Of a stretch of 64,000 nucleotides of DNA, positions 44,782-55,200 are shown in pieces; position 1 is the stretch's first letter; every line of letters begins with the position of its first letter. The notes below the pieces were generated by a model that did no database searches, was not told where the DNA came from, and saw only the letters and a program-made list of their open reading frames with translations. The stretch is from Acidobacteriota bacterium (GTDB lineage: Bacteria; Acidobacteriota; Terriglobia; Acidiferrales; UBA7541), in contig QHYK01000041.1 of the NCBI GenBank assembly GCA_003224085.1, positions 62,001 to 126,000 of the forward strand. The letters are read 5' to 3'. The translations under genes were made by a program, and so were the position numbers.

Positions 44782-46290
44782 GTGGTTACCCCCCAGGGCC
44801 CTAGCTGCCCGGATACGCAAGGCACCCCGGATCCTCGGATCAAACACCTTATCGTTTTGATGCTGGAGAATCGGTCGTTTGATCACATGCTGGGATACTC
44901 GGGAATCCCCGGCGTCGACGGCCCGGACGCAACGGACACCAACCTGGACAAGCATGGCAAAGCATGGAGCACGTCTCCCGAGGCCGCGCAATCTGGACTC
45001 ACCGACCCGGGGCATGACTTCGACGACGTCTGCAAGCAGCTCTATCGCACGTATGGCGATGATCGGAAGTGCCCGCCCGAGGAGATGACCAACAAAACGC
45101 CGAACATGCAGGGTTTCATCTGGTCTTATTCCGATTATGTATCGAGTTCGGCAGACGAGGGCCCACAAGAAATCATGAAATGTTTTTCCGCCGGGGATCT
45201 GCCGGTGCTGACAACGTTGGCCAGTGAATACGCCGTCTGTAACCGCTGGTTTTCCTCCATTCCCGGCCCCACGCTTCCGAACCGATTATTCGCCCATGCT
45301 GGCACGTCCAAGGGACGGTTGGATCTCTCCGCGGAAGAGTTCAACACGACTCCGACGATTTATGAAGTCCTGGATGACGATGACGTGGCGTCGACCATCT
45401 ATGCGGATGGGTGGACCGCGGCGGCAACCTTCTGGGAACTGATGAAGCATCAAGACCAATTCTTCGGAACGCTCGACGATTTCTATCAAGACTGTTATGA
45501 CGACAATCTCCCCAGCTATTGTTTCCTCGAGCCGCGCTACAGCCCGGGGATGGTCAACGGAACTTTCCGCCCGCAAAATGACCAGCACCCCGACAGCGAC
45601 ATCGCGGAAGGCGAGCACTTGATTTTTAGCGTGTACCAGGCAATTCGCAGCAACCGCAGCGTGTGGAACTCGTCCATGCTGGTGATTGTTTACGACGAAC
45701 ACGGCGGGCTGTATGATCACGTGCCGCCGCCGAGCGCGCTCACGCCGCGCCCGGAGGACGTGGCCACGGATACCCCCAAGTTTAATTTCGATCGCTACGG
45801 GGTGCGCGTCCCAGCGGTCATCGTTTCTGCCTACACCTGCCACAAAGTCTGTAACGATGTGTTCGATCACACTTCGCTGATCGCCACGGCGCGCCATTTG
45901 TTTACAGGTCATACGGACGACCGCCTCGGCCTGCGGGCCAAGTGCGCCAAAACTTTTGACACCCCTTTGATTCTCCATCTGGACAAGCCGCGGACCGACC
46001 ACGTGCACATCAGTCCGCCCAAGCGGCAAGTCCAACCCGCAAGGCCGTATTGCCTGAACCACCTGCAAATCAGCCATCTCAAGCAGGCCATTTTGCTTGA
46101 CGAGACAGCCCTTAAGCCCAAGGGCCTCTATGTGCGGGGTCAATTGCCGAAGTTCAGCGGTCTAAAGCAGGACGATGATGATTCTAAGTATTGCAAGCTC
46201 GATCCCGTCGAAACCGAGCGTTACATCCAAAATGTTCTGACCAACGCGCGGGCCCTGGGGCCAAATCTGAAGATCACGAAGCTGGAGTAA
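44782..46290 (+). CDS. Phospholipase C / phosphoesterase family protein
   Basis: A 502-residue enzyme of the PLC/AcpA phosphoesterase family: ENRSFDHMLGY near residue 30, NRWFSSIPGPTLPNRLFAHA, YDEHGGLYDHVPPP near 304 and VFDHTSLIATARHLF. These provide the metal and nucleophile residues for cleavage of phosphodiesters. Relatives usually carry a Tat signal; none is seen here, so the location is uncertain. GTG 44782 follows GGAGGAG. Followed after 2 bp by an outer-membrane protein gene. Confidence 0.9.
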   Translation: MVTPQGPSCPDTQGTPDPRIKHLIVLMLENRSFDHMLGYSGIPGVDGPDATDTNLDKHGKAWSTSPEAAQSGLTDPGHDFDDVCKQLYRTYGDDRKCPPEEMTNKTPNMQGFIWSYSDYVSSSADEGPQEIMKCFSAGDLPVLTTLASEYAVCNRWFSSIPGPTLPNRLFAHAGTSKGRLDLSAEEFNTTPTIYEVLDDDDVASTIYADGWTAAATFWELMKHQDQFFGTLDDFYQDCYDDNLPSYCFLEPRYSPGMVNGTFRPQNDQHPDSDIAEGEHLIFSVYQAIRSNRSVWNSSMLVIVYDEHGGLYDHVPPPSALTPRPEDVATDTPKFNFDRYGVRVPAVIVSAYTCHKVCNDVFDHTSLIATARHLFTGHTDDRLGLRAKCAKTFDTPLILHLDKPRTDHVHISPPKRQVQPARPYCLNHLQISHLKQAILLDETALKPKGLYVRGQLPKFSGLKQDDDDSKYCKLDPVETERYIQNVLTNARALGPNLKITKLE

Positions 46291-46292
46291 CC

Positions 46293-47654
46293 GTGCTTCA
46301 ACGAATCGTCCCGATTGCGGTGCTGATCCTGCTGGTCGGCAGCGGTGCCCGCGCCGACAGTCTCAGCGACATCCGGCGCGCTTGCCTCGAGCGAGGCAAT
46401 TTTCACAAGGGCATTCATTGGCTCGAGGAATGCGTCCAGGAAATGTTCACCGCCGAACCTTTCCATGTGACTTTGAGTTCGGTGGCGCCAGGCGCGGGCC
46501 TTGCGGCGTTCGGGCCAGCCCTCGGACAGGATATTAGGATTGCGCATCTCGACTTTCTTTTCGCGAGTTCGCTGGCGGCATCGACCGACGGCTCTTATGT
46601 TGGCGCCGCCCAGGTAACTTTCGCTCTCCCGACGCGAAGCTTCTTTGAACTGAATGAAGACAGCTCGCGGTCGGCCCGGCAGAAATACGGTTTCCGCTCT
46701 CTCGAGCGCCTTGAGGGGGTGGATCCTCTCTATTCAAAAATGTCCGTCACGATGGGTTACCGCCGCTTCGACGCGCGCGAACAGGACTTCTATGGACTTG
46801 GCCCGGGGGCCACACTATCCGGCCATGCCGGTTATGGACTCCTCTATTCGGACACGTACGTGAAGATCGATAATCCGGTATCGTCCTGGAACACCGTCGG
46901 CTTCAACTTTTCGTTCCTGCAGCCTCGAGTGACCTCCACGATCAACACAGCCATTCCGCAGATTCGCGCCGCGTACAATGAAACGACGGCGCCCGGGCTC
47001 ACTTCCCGAGATGATTTCCTGCGCTATGAACCTTATGTGCTCTTTCGCATTCCTGCCCACCGGTCGTTTTTTACGACACTCCGCGTTGGCTACGGCTTCT
47101 ATCAAGCACTCGGTGACCGCGGCCGTTCTTTCCAGCGTCTTTCCGGCACCGATACCGTTTTCATTCCCCTGTGGGTTCCCTCGAAGGGGACACCAAAGCA
47201 CCGGAATGCGTTCCTCAACCAGGTGTGTCCCAGTCTGCGAAGTGCAAAGGACTGCTCGCTCGGAGACCTGAGGTTCATCAGCAGCGTGGTAGCGTCCTAC
47301 AAAGGAGCTGTCAGCGAAGTTCCCTTTTATTTCGACCAGACGCTCGGAGGCACGGACATCGGCGGGGACGATACGCTGCGGGGCTTTGCGGACTACCGGT
47401 TTCGCGCGCCGAGCAGCCTGCTCTTCCAGGTGGAATACCGCCACAACCTTTGGGGACCGTTTGGACTGTTGTCCTTTTACGACATGGGAAAAGTGGCCTT
47501 GCTGCCGTCCGACATCTCGCTCAATCATTTTCGGCACGATATCGGCGTTGGGCTGTATGCTCGGGCGGGCAATCGCGAATTGATGCGCATTTATGTGGGG
47601 TTCGGGACAGGCGAAGGCGCTCGCATGCATCCAAGAGTCCCGGTGTCGTTTTAG
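46293..47654 (+). CDS. BamA/TamA-type outer-membrane beta-barrel (surface antigen) protein
   Basis: A 453-residue exported protein: signal peptide (IVPIAVLILLVGSGARAD) and a 16-strand-like barrel with the Omp85 signature near the end (LGGTDIGGDDTLRGFADYRF, LLFQVEYRHNLWGPFGLLSF, FYDMGKVA). There are no POTRA domains, so it is a barrel-only member. Only 2 bp separates it from the phosphoesterase gene, so the two are probably co-expressed and this barrel may place or export its partner. Confidence 0.85.
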   Translation: MLQRIVPIAVLILLVGSGARADSLSDIRRACLERGNFHKGIHWLEECVQEMFTAEPFHVTLSSVAPGAGLAAFGPALGQDIRIAHLDFLFASSLAASTDGSYVGAAQVTFALPTRSFFELNEDSSRSARQKYGFRSLERLEGVDPLYSKMSVTMGYRRFDAREQDFYGLGPGATLSGHAGYGLLYSDTYVKIDNPVSSWNTVGFNFSFLQPRVTSTINTAIPQIRAAYNETTAPGLTSRDDFLRYEPYVLFRIPAHRSFFTTLRVGYGFYQALGDRGRSFQRLSGTDTVFIPLWVPSKGTPKHRNAFLNQVCPSLRSAKDCSLGDLRFISSVVASYKGAVSEVPFYFDQTLGGTDIGGDDTLRGFADYRFRAPSSLLFQVEYRHNLWGPFGLLSFYDMGKVALLPSDISLNHFRHDIGVGLYARAGNRELMRIYVGFGTGEGARMHPRVPVSF

Positions 47655-47959
47655 CAGGCCAAGCGGGAGCGCTCGAGGGTGAAGCCGTTGACGGGATCGA
47701 GAACTTTAGCTAAGGGAGACTGGATGTGGGACGCGAGGAACTGTATAGAGCAAGTGACGTGAGTTTCACGCGCGGCGAGAACGAGCTTTTCGCCCGGCTT
47801 TAGCTGGGCTTCTTTCTCAGCTCACCGGAATGCCGTTTTTGGCTGGAACTCTAATTTAGGTCATGTTACCGGTGGGGCCGCAAAGCCCCGTCCTTTTAGA
47901 GCTTCAGCGAGGGGATGTCAAAATGACCATGGATATCTGGAGAAGCCCTGGAGAAGCCC
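47655..47959. other. Intergenic stretch, no gene seen
   Basis: No supportable reading frame with a ribosome-binding site. Confidence 0.4.
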
Positions 47960-48190
47960 ATGAAACAGATGCCCGCAAGCGCATTCAAAGCCCATTGGCT
48001 AGCCGTCATGAAACGAGTTCAAGCCACAGGAGAGCCTGTGATTGTCACGAAACGCGGGGCGCCAGTTGTTAAGGTAGTTCCCGTCGAGTCAACGCAGGCC
48101 GACATCTTCGGATTCATGGAAGGAAGAGTCAAAATCGTGGGAGATATCGAATCCCCGATTCCGGTCGAGTGGGAGGTCGCAAAGCAGTGA
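47960..48190 (+). CDS. Phd/YefM-type antitoxin
   Basis: A 76-residue protein: MKQMPASAFKAHWLAVMKRV, QATGEPVIVTKRGAPVVKVV, then GFMEGRVKIVGDIESP. This is the Phd/YefM fold that binds operator DNA and the toxin. Its stop overlaps a GTG-started VapC fragment (GTGA), as in working Phd/VapC pairs. Confidence 0.85.
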   Translation: MKQMPASAFKAHWLAVMKRVQATGEPVIVTKRGAPVVKVVPVESTQADIFGFMEGRVKIVGDIESPIPVEWEVAKQ

Positions 48191-48261
48191 TTCTACTCGA
48201 TACCCATGTGCTCGTCTGGCTTTCAGGTGAACCGGCCAGCTTGTCTAAGTCTCTGACCTGA
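48187..48261 (+). pseudogene. VapC (PIN) toxin, truncated after 24 codons
   Basis: Reads MILLDTHVLVWLSGEPASLS-like text (GTG start, first catalytic Asp in LLDTHV) and stops after KSLT. VapC is normally about 130 residues. The rest has been lost, so only the antitoxin remains functional. Confidence 0.85.
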
Positions 48262-48358
48262 GCCCTACCTAAACCGACGTGTGTAAGAGTCAGGTGAATA
48301 GTTTGGGTTTCAAAACCACAGCTACAAGTCAAAGTTTCGGAAAGGCGAAGAAAGACAT

Positions 48359-48395
48359 GGCCCACCTTTTTCTGGGAAACGAAAAAAGATGGGCC
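48359..48395. repeat. Imperfect inverted repeat with T-tracts
   Basis: GGCCCACCTTTTTC and GAAAAAAGATGGGCC form a stem (one mismatch, one bulge) around 8 nt. Could be a terminator serving both strands between the VapC fragment and the 48536 gene, or the end of a lost insertion element. Confidence 0.45.
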
Positions 48396-48535
48396 CTTCT
48401 CGCAACGAGTGGGGGTTGCTGATACAGCCTGTTCTGGCCCAAATTCTACTTCCCAGAACGACGCTTTAGAAGAAATCTAACAAAGCCAGTTCACCGGCCA
48501 ACAGCATCCGCAGAGATTAGGTTGCGAACTTCCGG

Positions 48536-49438
48536 CTACGGTTTTGGTTTATCCGAAGCTGGTTTTACCTCGGCTGATTTGGCGGCTGCAGCTCTGGGCT
48601 TTGCAGTTGCTGCCATCATGGGCTTGGCGTGCCAGAAATCGGCAGACGCAGATGCGACGTCTTCGGGTGGATTGCTGAGTTGGGGCGAGAAGCGGAAAAG
48701 CGTGGATTCGGAATGCTCGACGGACTCCGCGCTCACCTGCTGGAACTTCTTGAAGCCTTCCTCGCCCAGAATGTCCCGCATCGTGGGATTATTGTCAAAG
48801 CCGCCCAGGGAAGTGCGCAAGGACGTGACGTAGAAGGTCGCGCCCTTCGTTCCTTCGACGACCTGCGAGACGAAGAGCGGTTGCGCATTGTCAGCCCTTT
48901 CGCCCGCCTCTTTGGTTTCCTTTAATAGCGCTTCGAATTCAGGGACGTGGCCGGCGCGAATGTGCACTGCCGTGGTGCGCAGCACGCGGGACTCGCCGAT
49001 GAACTTCGCGTACGCTGCGGCGTCCGTGGGAGCTTTGCGGCTGAGGTCCCAACGCCGACGTCGCAATTCGGAGCGCGACCATACCAGGCAATTTTGAAAA
49101 TCACGCTCCATCTTGTCGGCCATTTCCTTGCCGAAGGCTTTGTTGGCTGCAGCCATAGCAGCTTCATTGACTTTGTCGATGTCCGTGTAGTCCTTGCGGA
49201 TGCTGGTAAACTGGTACACGTTTCCCTCGCCATAGACGGTTTCCATGGCGATCCAAGTGTCGCCGTTGTATTTCCGATTGGCGTCGATCCATTTTTTGGT
49301 GAGTGTTTGGAAGTCGGCGAATTTCTCCGGCTTCACTTTGACGATATACACATCGAGATAGTCGCCCTGCGCGTGCACGGCCATAGGTGCCGCTAAACAC
49401 ACCGTCACGACTAAGGCCCAAATGGCTCTCCTCAACAT
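48536..49438 (-). CDS. Secreted protein of unknown function
   Basis: A 300-residue exported protein: signal peptide (LVVTVCLAAPMAVHAQ), two similar alpha/beta halves (YLDVYIVKVKPEKFADFQTL and VHIRAGHVPEFEALLKETKE) resembling dimeric ferredoxin-like (ABM-type) domains, and an Ala/Lys/Pro-rich tail (TAKPRAAAAKSAEVKPASDK). Similar proteins are frequent in Acidobacteria. Role unknown. Confidence 0.75.
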   Translation of the reverse strand: MLRRAIWALVVTVCLAAPMAVHAQGDYLDVYIVKVKPEKFADFQTLTKKWIDANRKYNGDTWIAMETVYGEGNVYQFTSIRKDYTDIDKVNEAAMAAANKAFGKEMADKMERDFQNCLVWSRSELRRRRWDLSRKAPTDAAAYAKFIGESRVLRTTAVHIRAGHVPEFEALLKETKEAGERADNAQPLFVSQVVEGTKGATFYVTSLRTSLGGFDNNPTMRDILGEEGFKKFQQVSAESVEHSESTLFRFSPQLSNPPEDVASASADFWHAKPMMAATAKPRAAAAKSAEVKPASDKPKP

Positions 49439-49823
49439 GAATGCCTCCTTTTGTCGAAGACTTACCGGGGAGGGTGGGGCGCACGCTACACCCGCGAAGG
49501 GACAGTGTCAAGCCCCTCTTAAAGTTACATCCTCAAATGGCTTGACAGGCGTTTCGGGTTGTCGCTCAGTTTCGGTAAAGGCTTGTGGGCAATAAGATTC
49601 CCCCTACTGGCAGCTAGCGTATTGGCTGTTGCTGGCGACTGGAAGCATCATAATCCTCGTCCCGGTGATCGGCGATATCATCAACGTGATCGCCGACGCG
49701 CGAGCGCACATGAATTGACGGGGCCTACCGTTTCTGTTGAATCATAGTCGGGATGTTGTTTTTCGGCAGTCGGGAAGTGATGGTGGCAGACTCCGGCAGG
49801 CACGCGGGCAGTAGGGGTGGATT
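49439..49823. other. Divergent intergenic region
   Basis: Between divergent genes 48536 (-) and 49824 (+). I see no gene; promoters are expected but none clear enough to place. Confidence 0.4.
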
Positions 49824-50639
49824 ATGAGCTTCTTGGCCTTTTTTCGCAGGTTGTTTTGCAACTTCGTCTGTCTGGCGGTACCGTGCATTGTTTCGGCCCC
49901 GGCTGCTCTACCGCAAGTTAGAGGAGCAGTCGTCCAGACATGGCATTACGACCCGCAGCAAAAAGCCGTCGTGCTGCGGCTGGTGAACGCCTCGAATAAA
50001 GACGTTACCGCGTACAGCATATCCATCACGGTAAAGTATGCGGACGGGAGCACCGATTATACGGATGGCAGGCCCAATAGCCCAGGCGGGTATATGGAGG
50101 ATTTGCTCGGCAGGTTTTTGCACCCTCAAGCGAACGGCAATGGTGCGTTCGCCGCTGGCACAAGCCGCGACGTTGTCCTCCCTCAGGCGAAAGAAATTGC
50201 CGATGTAGAGGCGTTCGTGGATATGGTTGTGTATGCCGACTGCACTGCCGAGAGCACCAATGATCTAAGGTTGAAGGAACTTTTTGCCGTCCGCACCGGG
50301 TCTCTGCTGGCGATGCAGCATACGAACGAGATCATCAAGCGCGTGCTGGCCGACCCAACGGTCACGAGTCCCATTGCGGAGGTTGTAAAGGAACTATCGG
50401 CAGAACTGGCGAGGTTTAAAGAGGCGAACAAACATTTGCGACCCGATGAACCCGACGAAACTGTCGGCCTGCAATCCGCGAGGGGGATTTTTGAGAGCAC
50501 ACAGCGGCTGCAGCGGCAGCAAATGGATTTGAAGAAACAAACTGAACGATTGACGAACTACGTTTCGGGAACCGAAGGAGAAATTGAAGCGTTGAAGCCG
50601 CACGCCCAATTGCGAGCGGCAGGGGGCAGTGCGCAGTAA
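49824..50639 (+). CDS. Secreted coiled-coil protein (paralogue of 60171)
   Basis: A 271-residue exported protein: signal peptide (VCLAVPCIVSAPAALPQ), a beta-sandwich-like part (VQTWHYDPQQKAVVLRLVNA, YSISITVKYADGS) and a C-terminal coiled coil (QRQQMDLKKQTERLTNYVSG). Same architecture and partial sequence as the minus-strand gene at 60171-60998. Role unknown. Confidence 0.75.
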   Translation: MSFLAFFRRLFCNFVCLAVPCIVSAPAALPQVRGAVVQTWHYDPQQKAVVLRLVNASNKDVTAYSISITVKYADGSTDYTDGRPNSPGGYMEDLLGRFLHPQANGNGAFAAGTSRDVVLPQAKEIADVEAFVDMVVYADCTAESTNDLRLKELFAVRTGSLLAMQHTNEIIKRVLADPTVTSPIAEVVKELSAELARFKEANKHLRPDEPDETVGLQSARGIFESTQRLQRQQMDLKKQTERLTNYVSGTEGEIEALKPHAQLRAAGGSAQ

Positions 50640-50714
50640 TCCGGTCGTCCAAGGGTACGTGGACCGCAAGAAAACGGCGGAGCGGATTGAACACACTTTT
50701 GCCGGAAACTTTAA

Positions 50715-50912
50715 ATGCAAGTGATGGCGGAGGCCCTCCAGAATTTCACCAGCGCGCTCAGCCCCATGAAACCCGCGGAATCGGTGAAGAGGAATGTCCG
50801 GACTTTGTCGCCGGGCACGATGGAGATCCAATTTCCGAAAGGAATCCTGCGAATGGTTGGGTCTGTGGACGTGGTGGCTTTGCGCGCCGCGCCGGACGGT
50901 TTGGCGAAATGA
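50715..50912 (+). CDS. Small hypothetical protein
   Basis: 65 residues (MQVMAEALQNFTSALSPMKP, then RNVRTLSPGTMEIQFPKGIL). No family recognised and no clear ribosome-binding site; it may be a fragment of a longer gene. Confidence 0.3.
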   Translation: MQVMAEALQNFTSALSPMKPAESVKRNVRTLSPGTMEIQFPKGILRMVGSVDVVALRAAPDGLAK

Positions 50913-50936
50913 TCGGACCGCCCGAGTGATAGTCTG

Positions 50937-51110
50937 TCAGTCACCCTCCGCCATTTTATTTGCGACGTGAATGCTGGCTTCCCAACATTCGTAACTACAA
51001 AAGTCCTCGGAACCGTCCTCCAACGGCAAGCCAAAGACAGGACCACTCGCAACGGGGTCTAAATGCTTCGCGGGAAACGCATGGCAAAAGTTGCAAATTT
51101 TGGTCGCCAT
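50937..51110 (-). CDS. Small zinc-binding protein
   Basis: A 57-residue protein from ATG 51110: CNFCHAFPAKHL and FCSYECWEAS give two cysteine pairs (CxxC, CxxxC) suited to zinc binding. A longer in-frame start at 51173 is possible. Role unknown. Confidence 0.5.
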   Translation of the reverse strand: MATKICNFCHAFPAKHLDPVASGPVFGLPLEDGSEDFCSYECWEASIHVANKMAEGD

Positions 51111-51545
51111 TCTTCTTTTCCTCGGGCAATCAAAGGGTGACCCAAAATCAAACCTTTGTACTATAGGGCCCAAGAACCTAGTCCGTTACGCTTGCGTCTG
51201 GAGATACCAACTTCATGCTATTGCACCTGCTTGCAGTGGTCCTGGTTGTGGGTACCATTGCGGTTCCCCTGTGCGTGCTTCGTTTTGTGTATCGCTTCGC
51301 AAGGAAGCCCGCAACCCGGCGATAACCAGAGCTCCATGGATGACCACCTGAAGCCACCGATGGGGGAGGTGTGGCTAGTTGAAGACCATGGCCCTACAAG
51401 CCATTTACCAGAATTGTGAGTGGCCTTCCTTGCCCTTCCGCAAGTTCAATGGAATCACCCTGTCACAATTTAAGGCATTCACCCGATGTACGTTGCTTTG
51501 AAAACCTGCAAATTGGGAACACAAGCAAGTCGAAATATTTGGCCC
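51111..51545. other. Intergenic stretch, no gene seen
   Basis: Only short frames without family resemblance. Confidence 0.35.
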
Positions 51546-51872
51546 ATGCCCAAGGAGCTTGAGATGTTTTGGAAAAGCTCGCCGTGGCATTGGCACGGCA
51601 CTCAGTCCCGCAAGTGGCCCAGAACTCGTAGGGCACGCCCACGTTTTTGCATCCTCAAAGTACTCGGCGACTTGCTCGACGATGGAGAACTACATTTCGT
51701 AGAGAGGGCACAAACCTTTGAAGCCGCAAGACGGCGAATCGAAGCGCTTGCAGCGGGCCGGCCGAGTCAGTACGTGATTTACAATGGGGAAACAGGTGAA
51801 CGCGTTTCCATTGTTGCAGGTGGAAAGCGCGGCCAATCAGGTTGGCGGTTTTCTGATGTTGACCTGACCTGA
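51546..51872 (+). CDS. Small hypothetical protein
   Basis: A 108-residue protein (start ATG 51546, MPKELEMFWKSSPWHW) whose second half reads ILKVLGDLLDDGELHFVERA, AARRRIEALAAGRPSQYVIY and NGETGERVSIVAGG. It resembles small proteins of unknown function; an upstream in-frame ATG at 51486 exists. Confidence 0.45.
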   Translation: MPKELEMFWKSSPWHWHGTQSRKWPRTRRARPRFCILKVLGDLLDDGELHFVERAQTFEAARRRIEALAAGRPSQYVIYNGETGERVSIVAGGKRGQSGWRFSDVDLT

Positions 51873-51901
51873 CGATTCGCCTGAGTCTCAAAAAATTACA
51901 G

Positions 51902-52120
51902 CTACATTCGTGGAAAAGGAGTGAGTGTGCAAGGACTCGGCCCGGGCTTTACGATGGGGCGAAGATCCGTGATCTTCAAATCGGAGGGTTTCGAGTTCGT
52001 GTTGACGCCCTCAGGGTACGCTTCCATCGTCTCTCCCCTCAGCAGTGAGCTTCCGAGCATTCCCGCCGACGCTTTCAGAACCTCGCGGCGATCCACCAAG
52101 TGCCGGCTATTTTCGCTCAT
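51902..52120 (-). pseudogene. Enolase-superfamily enzyme, 5' fragment
   Basis: ATG 52120 opens MSENSRHLVDRREVLKASAG with a Tat-like twin-basic start, then PSDLKITDLRPIVKPGPSPC, the beginning of mandelate racemase/muconate-lactonizing type proteins. It ends after 72 residues; the capping domain and barrel are absent. The remnant is next to a TonB receptor gene. Confidence 0.5.
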
Positions 52121-52251
52121 GTCATTTCTTCTCCCTTCGCGTTTAGATTAGCAATCTCTCCGCGGCTCGCAAATCCAGGATTTCACCGCTCCGGCCATGC
52201 TCCCAGGCACGTGGCTCGGTTGCTCTCTATGTGCGCACAGGCGTTTGCTAC

Positions 52252-55200
52252 TCAGAACTCGAGCCGCAACGATAACTGCAGGTCACGGTTGTCATTTACA
52301 GTGCTGGTGATCTGCCCGGGCGCGGGCGAACCAATGGCAGTATTAGGGAAGCCAAAATTCGGTGTATTGAAAGTATTGAATGCATCCAGCCGGACCTGTA
52401 GCCGAAGGCTTTCGCGAAGCGATGTGTTCTTGATCATCGAAAGATCCCAATTCAACGTGCCAGGACCGTACAGCACACCGCGCCCTACGTTGCCGTACGT
52501 GTAGGCCGGTGGCTTAGTAAAACACGCGATATTAAACCACAGCGCAGGATCAGGGCTTGGCAGATTTCCGCCGCATATGCGATTGGGCCAGCTCGGGGCC
52601 CCGTTATTGACGCCCTGATTTAAAGTTACACTGAAGGGCCGCCCCGTAGACAGAGTCGCGATGCCCGCCAGTTGCCAGCCGCCAAGCAGGCGCGAATGGA
52701 ATCCGGATTTCAGCCACGGCTTCCCTGGGCCGACTGGCAGTTCGTAAACCCAACTTCCCACGAAACGATGCTTGACATCAAACCCCGAAGGCCCATAGCC
52801 GGCCCTGAGATTCGTGACGGTCTGCGGGTTTCCTACCGCGCCACCTCCGCTGGCCGCCGATCCACCGTAGTCGAGAGATTTGCTGAACGTATAGCTCGCC
52901 AGAAACTGCAAGCCTTTGGACATTCGTTTCGTCAGCTTGCCCTGAAGGCTGTGAAAATTGGACATATTGCGAGGGTCGCATTGCGTGATCGTGCTTACAT
53001 CCTTGAGCGGTTGGATTAACCGCCGCGAGGCCAGCGAGCCGAGGCCGGGCTGAACTTCGTTGGGATTGTAGCAAAACATGAGATGAATGCCGCGGCTCCC
53101 CGCGTAGGCGATTTCGGCCAGCGCGCTGGCGCCAAGCTGGCGTTCCACGTCAACATTCCAGGACTCCATATACGGGGTTAGGTTGTTGAAGGCGTGCCCG
53201 ATCACCGCAGGATTGTCGGCATCCAGCTCCGCGGTTGTCAGGGGCATCACAGGCGCGATCGGTGGGAAGGGATTGTCAATCTTAGGTATGCCGCTCATAG
53301 TGCTGCCAAGCGGGTAAATCGGCGGCGAATAGTTCTGAGAGATTGTGAATGGCACATTCTGACCCAGAAGATTCGACGCCGACTGCTGTTCGGGAAAGTA
53401 TGCCATGCCGTATCCGCCGCGGATGACTGTGTTTCCCTTTCCGCTGACGTCGTAGGCAAAACCAACGCGCGGCGCAATGTCTCCGTATTGCGTGGATTTC
53501 CCGGCCGCTCGCGATGTGCCGTGCACTCCGGCGTAGACTAGGGCCAGCGTTTGCAAGTCGAAGTTGGCAATGCGATTGTGGATCTCCGTGTCCGGCGTGA
53601 AAACGTCGTACCGGACTCCGAGGTTGAGTGTCAGGCGATTGCTGGCCTTCCAATCGTCCTGGAGAAAAGCGGCGTATTCATTGTTTCGCAGATAATAGGG
53701 TTGCACGAGGAAGCCGCGCGCGCCTCCGGTCGAGAAGCCCAACAGGAGCGTCGCGACGCCGTCTCCGCCGGTGTTGGTTGTCGGATCATTTGTGAAATTG
53801 TCACCGAAGTTCAGCGAACCGCGGGTGTTCGTGTTAGTGAATGGGGACATCTGCTGATGGACCCAGCGGAAACCGAACTTGGTTCTGTGCGGTCCCAGAG
53901 TCCACGAAACGGTGTCGCTCAACTGAATATTCGTCTGGCGCGGACGCGCAGGGAGAAACGCGGGTCCACCGCTTAGACCGGTGAAGTCTTGGACGTTGAT
54001 GTTCGGCAAGCCGGTGGCAAACGGTGTGACGTTGATGCCCTGTATGCCCAACGATGTGGCCGAGTTGTGCGCAAAGTCCGACTGCACTGTAAAGGGATTG
54101 GTGCGCCCATAACCGCCAATGAACTCGTTCACGAGATTCGCTCGGAAGACATGGGCCTCATCCATCGCCATGCCTTGCGCGGTTAGCTGCGTGTTCTGCA
54201 GACCGGCGACGAACGGACCCAAATCGAACTGCTTCGCGGCTGATGCCGGTGTTGGTAGGCAGCATTGCGCTTGGCCTTGCGGCGCGACGAGGGAATAGTT
54301 CTCATAGCTCCACCTCACGAAGAGCGAGTCGTTCACCCCGATTCGGTGATCCACGCGGAAGTTCCCTCCGTTGTCTCCAACAACGCGATCAGCCGCGCTC
54401 ACATAATTGTTGAAGCTTCCTGGAAGGTTCGGCAGCGGGTAGATGCTGGCTACGTTTGCGCCGACCTGGTCGATGAGCTGTGGCGGGATAATGTTACAGG
54501 GAGTTCCGCCCGTTTGAGTGCCGTCTGGATTGGGAGTCACCGGAACATTCCCGTTGCACATAAAGCGAGAGCGCGCGCTGCTTGCCGTCGTGCTGAACGG
54601 ATTGTAAATCGGCAGGAAGACACCTTTAGTGGTGGTGAGGTTGCTGAAATCGCCGCCGCGCTCGGCAGCAGTAGGCACTGAATTGACAAAGGTTAGGCCT
54701 TTAAACTCGCGCAAGCCGTAGTAATCAACGAAGAAAAACGTGCGGTCATGCCCGTTGTACACTCTTGGCAGGACGACGGGGCCACCGAAAGAAGCGCCAA
54801 ACTGGCTGCGCCGGAAGGGCGGCACGGGCTGATAGATTCCCTTCAAAAAAGGAGCGTTGAAATAGTTGCGGGCATCCAGGTAGCTGTTGCGAAGAAATTC
54901 GAAAGCGCTGCCATGGAACTGGTTGGTGCCGGATTTTGTGGAGACCGACACCACGCCCGCCCCCCGGCCGAACTCGGCCGAAAACGTCCCGGTGAGGACT
55001 TTGAATTCGCCGATGGACTCCACCGAAGGCTGCACGATGACCGTGTTGAACGTGTACTCGTTGTTGTCAATTCCATCGACGAGCCACGCATTCGTATTCG
55101 CCTGGCTGCCGAGCGCGTTGAAGTCCGAAGCAGCCCGCGGATTGAAGGTACTGGCACCTGACAGATTCTCCCCTGCTTGGCCCGCAGTTACGCCGGGAAC

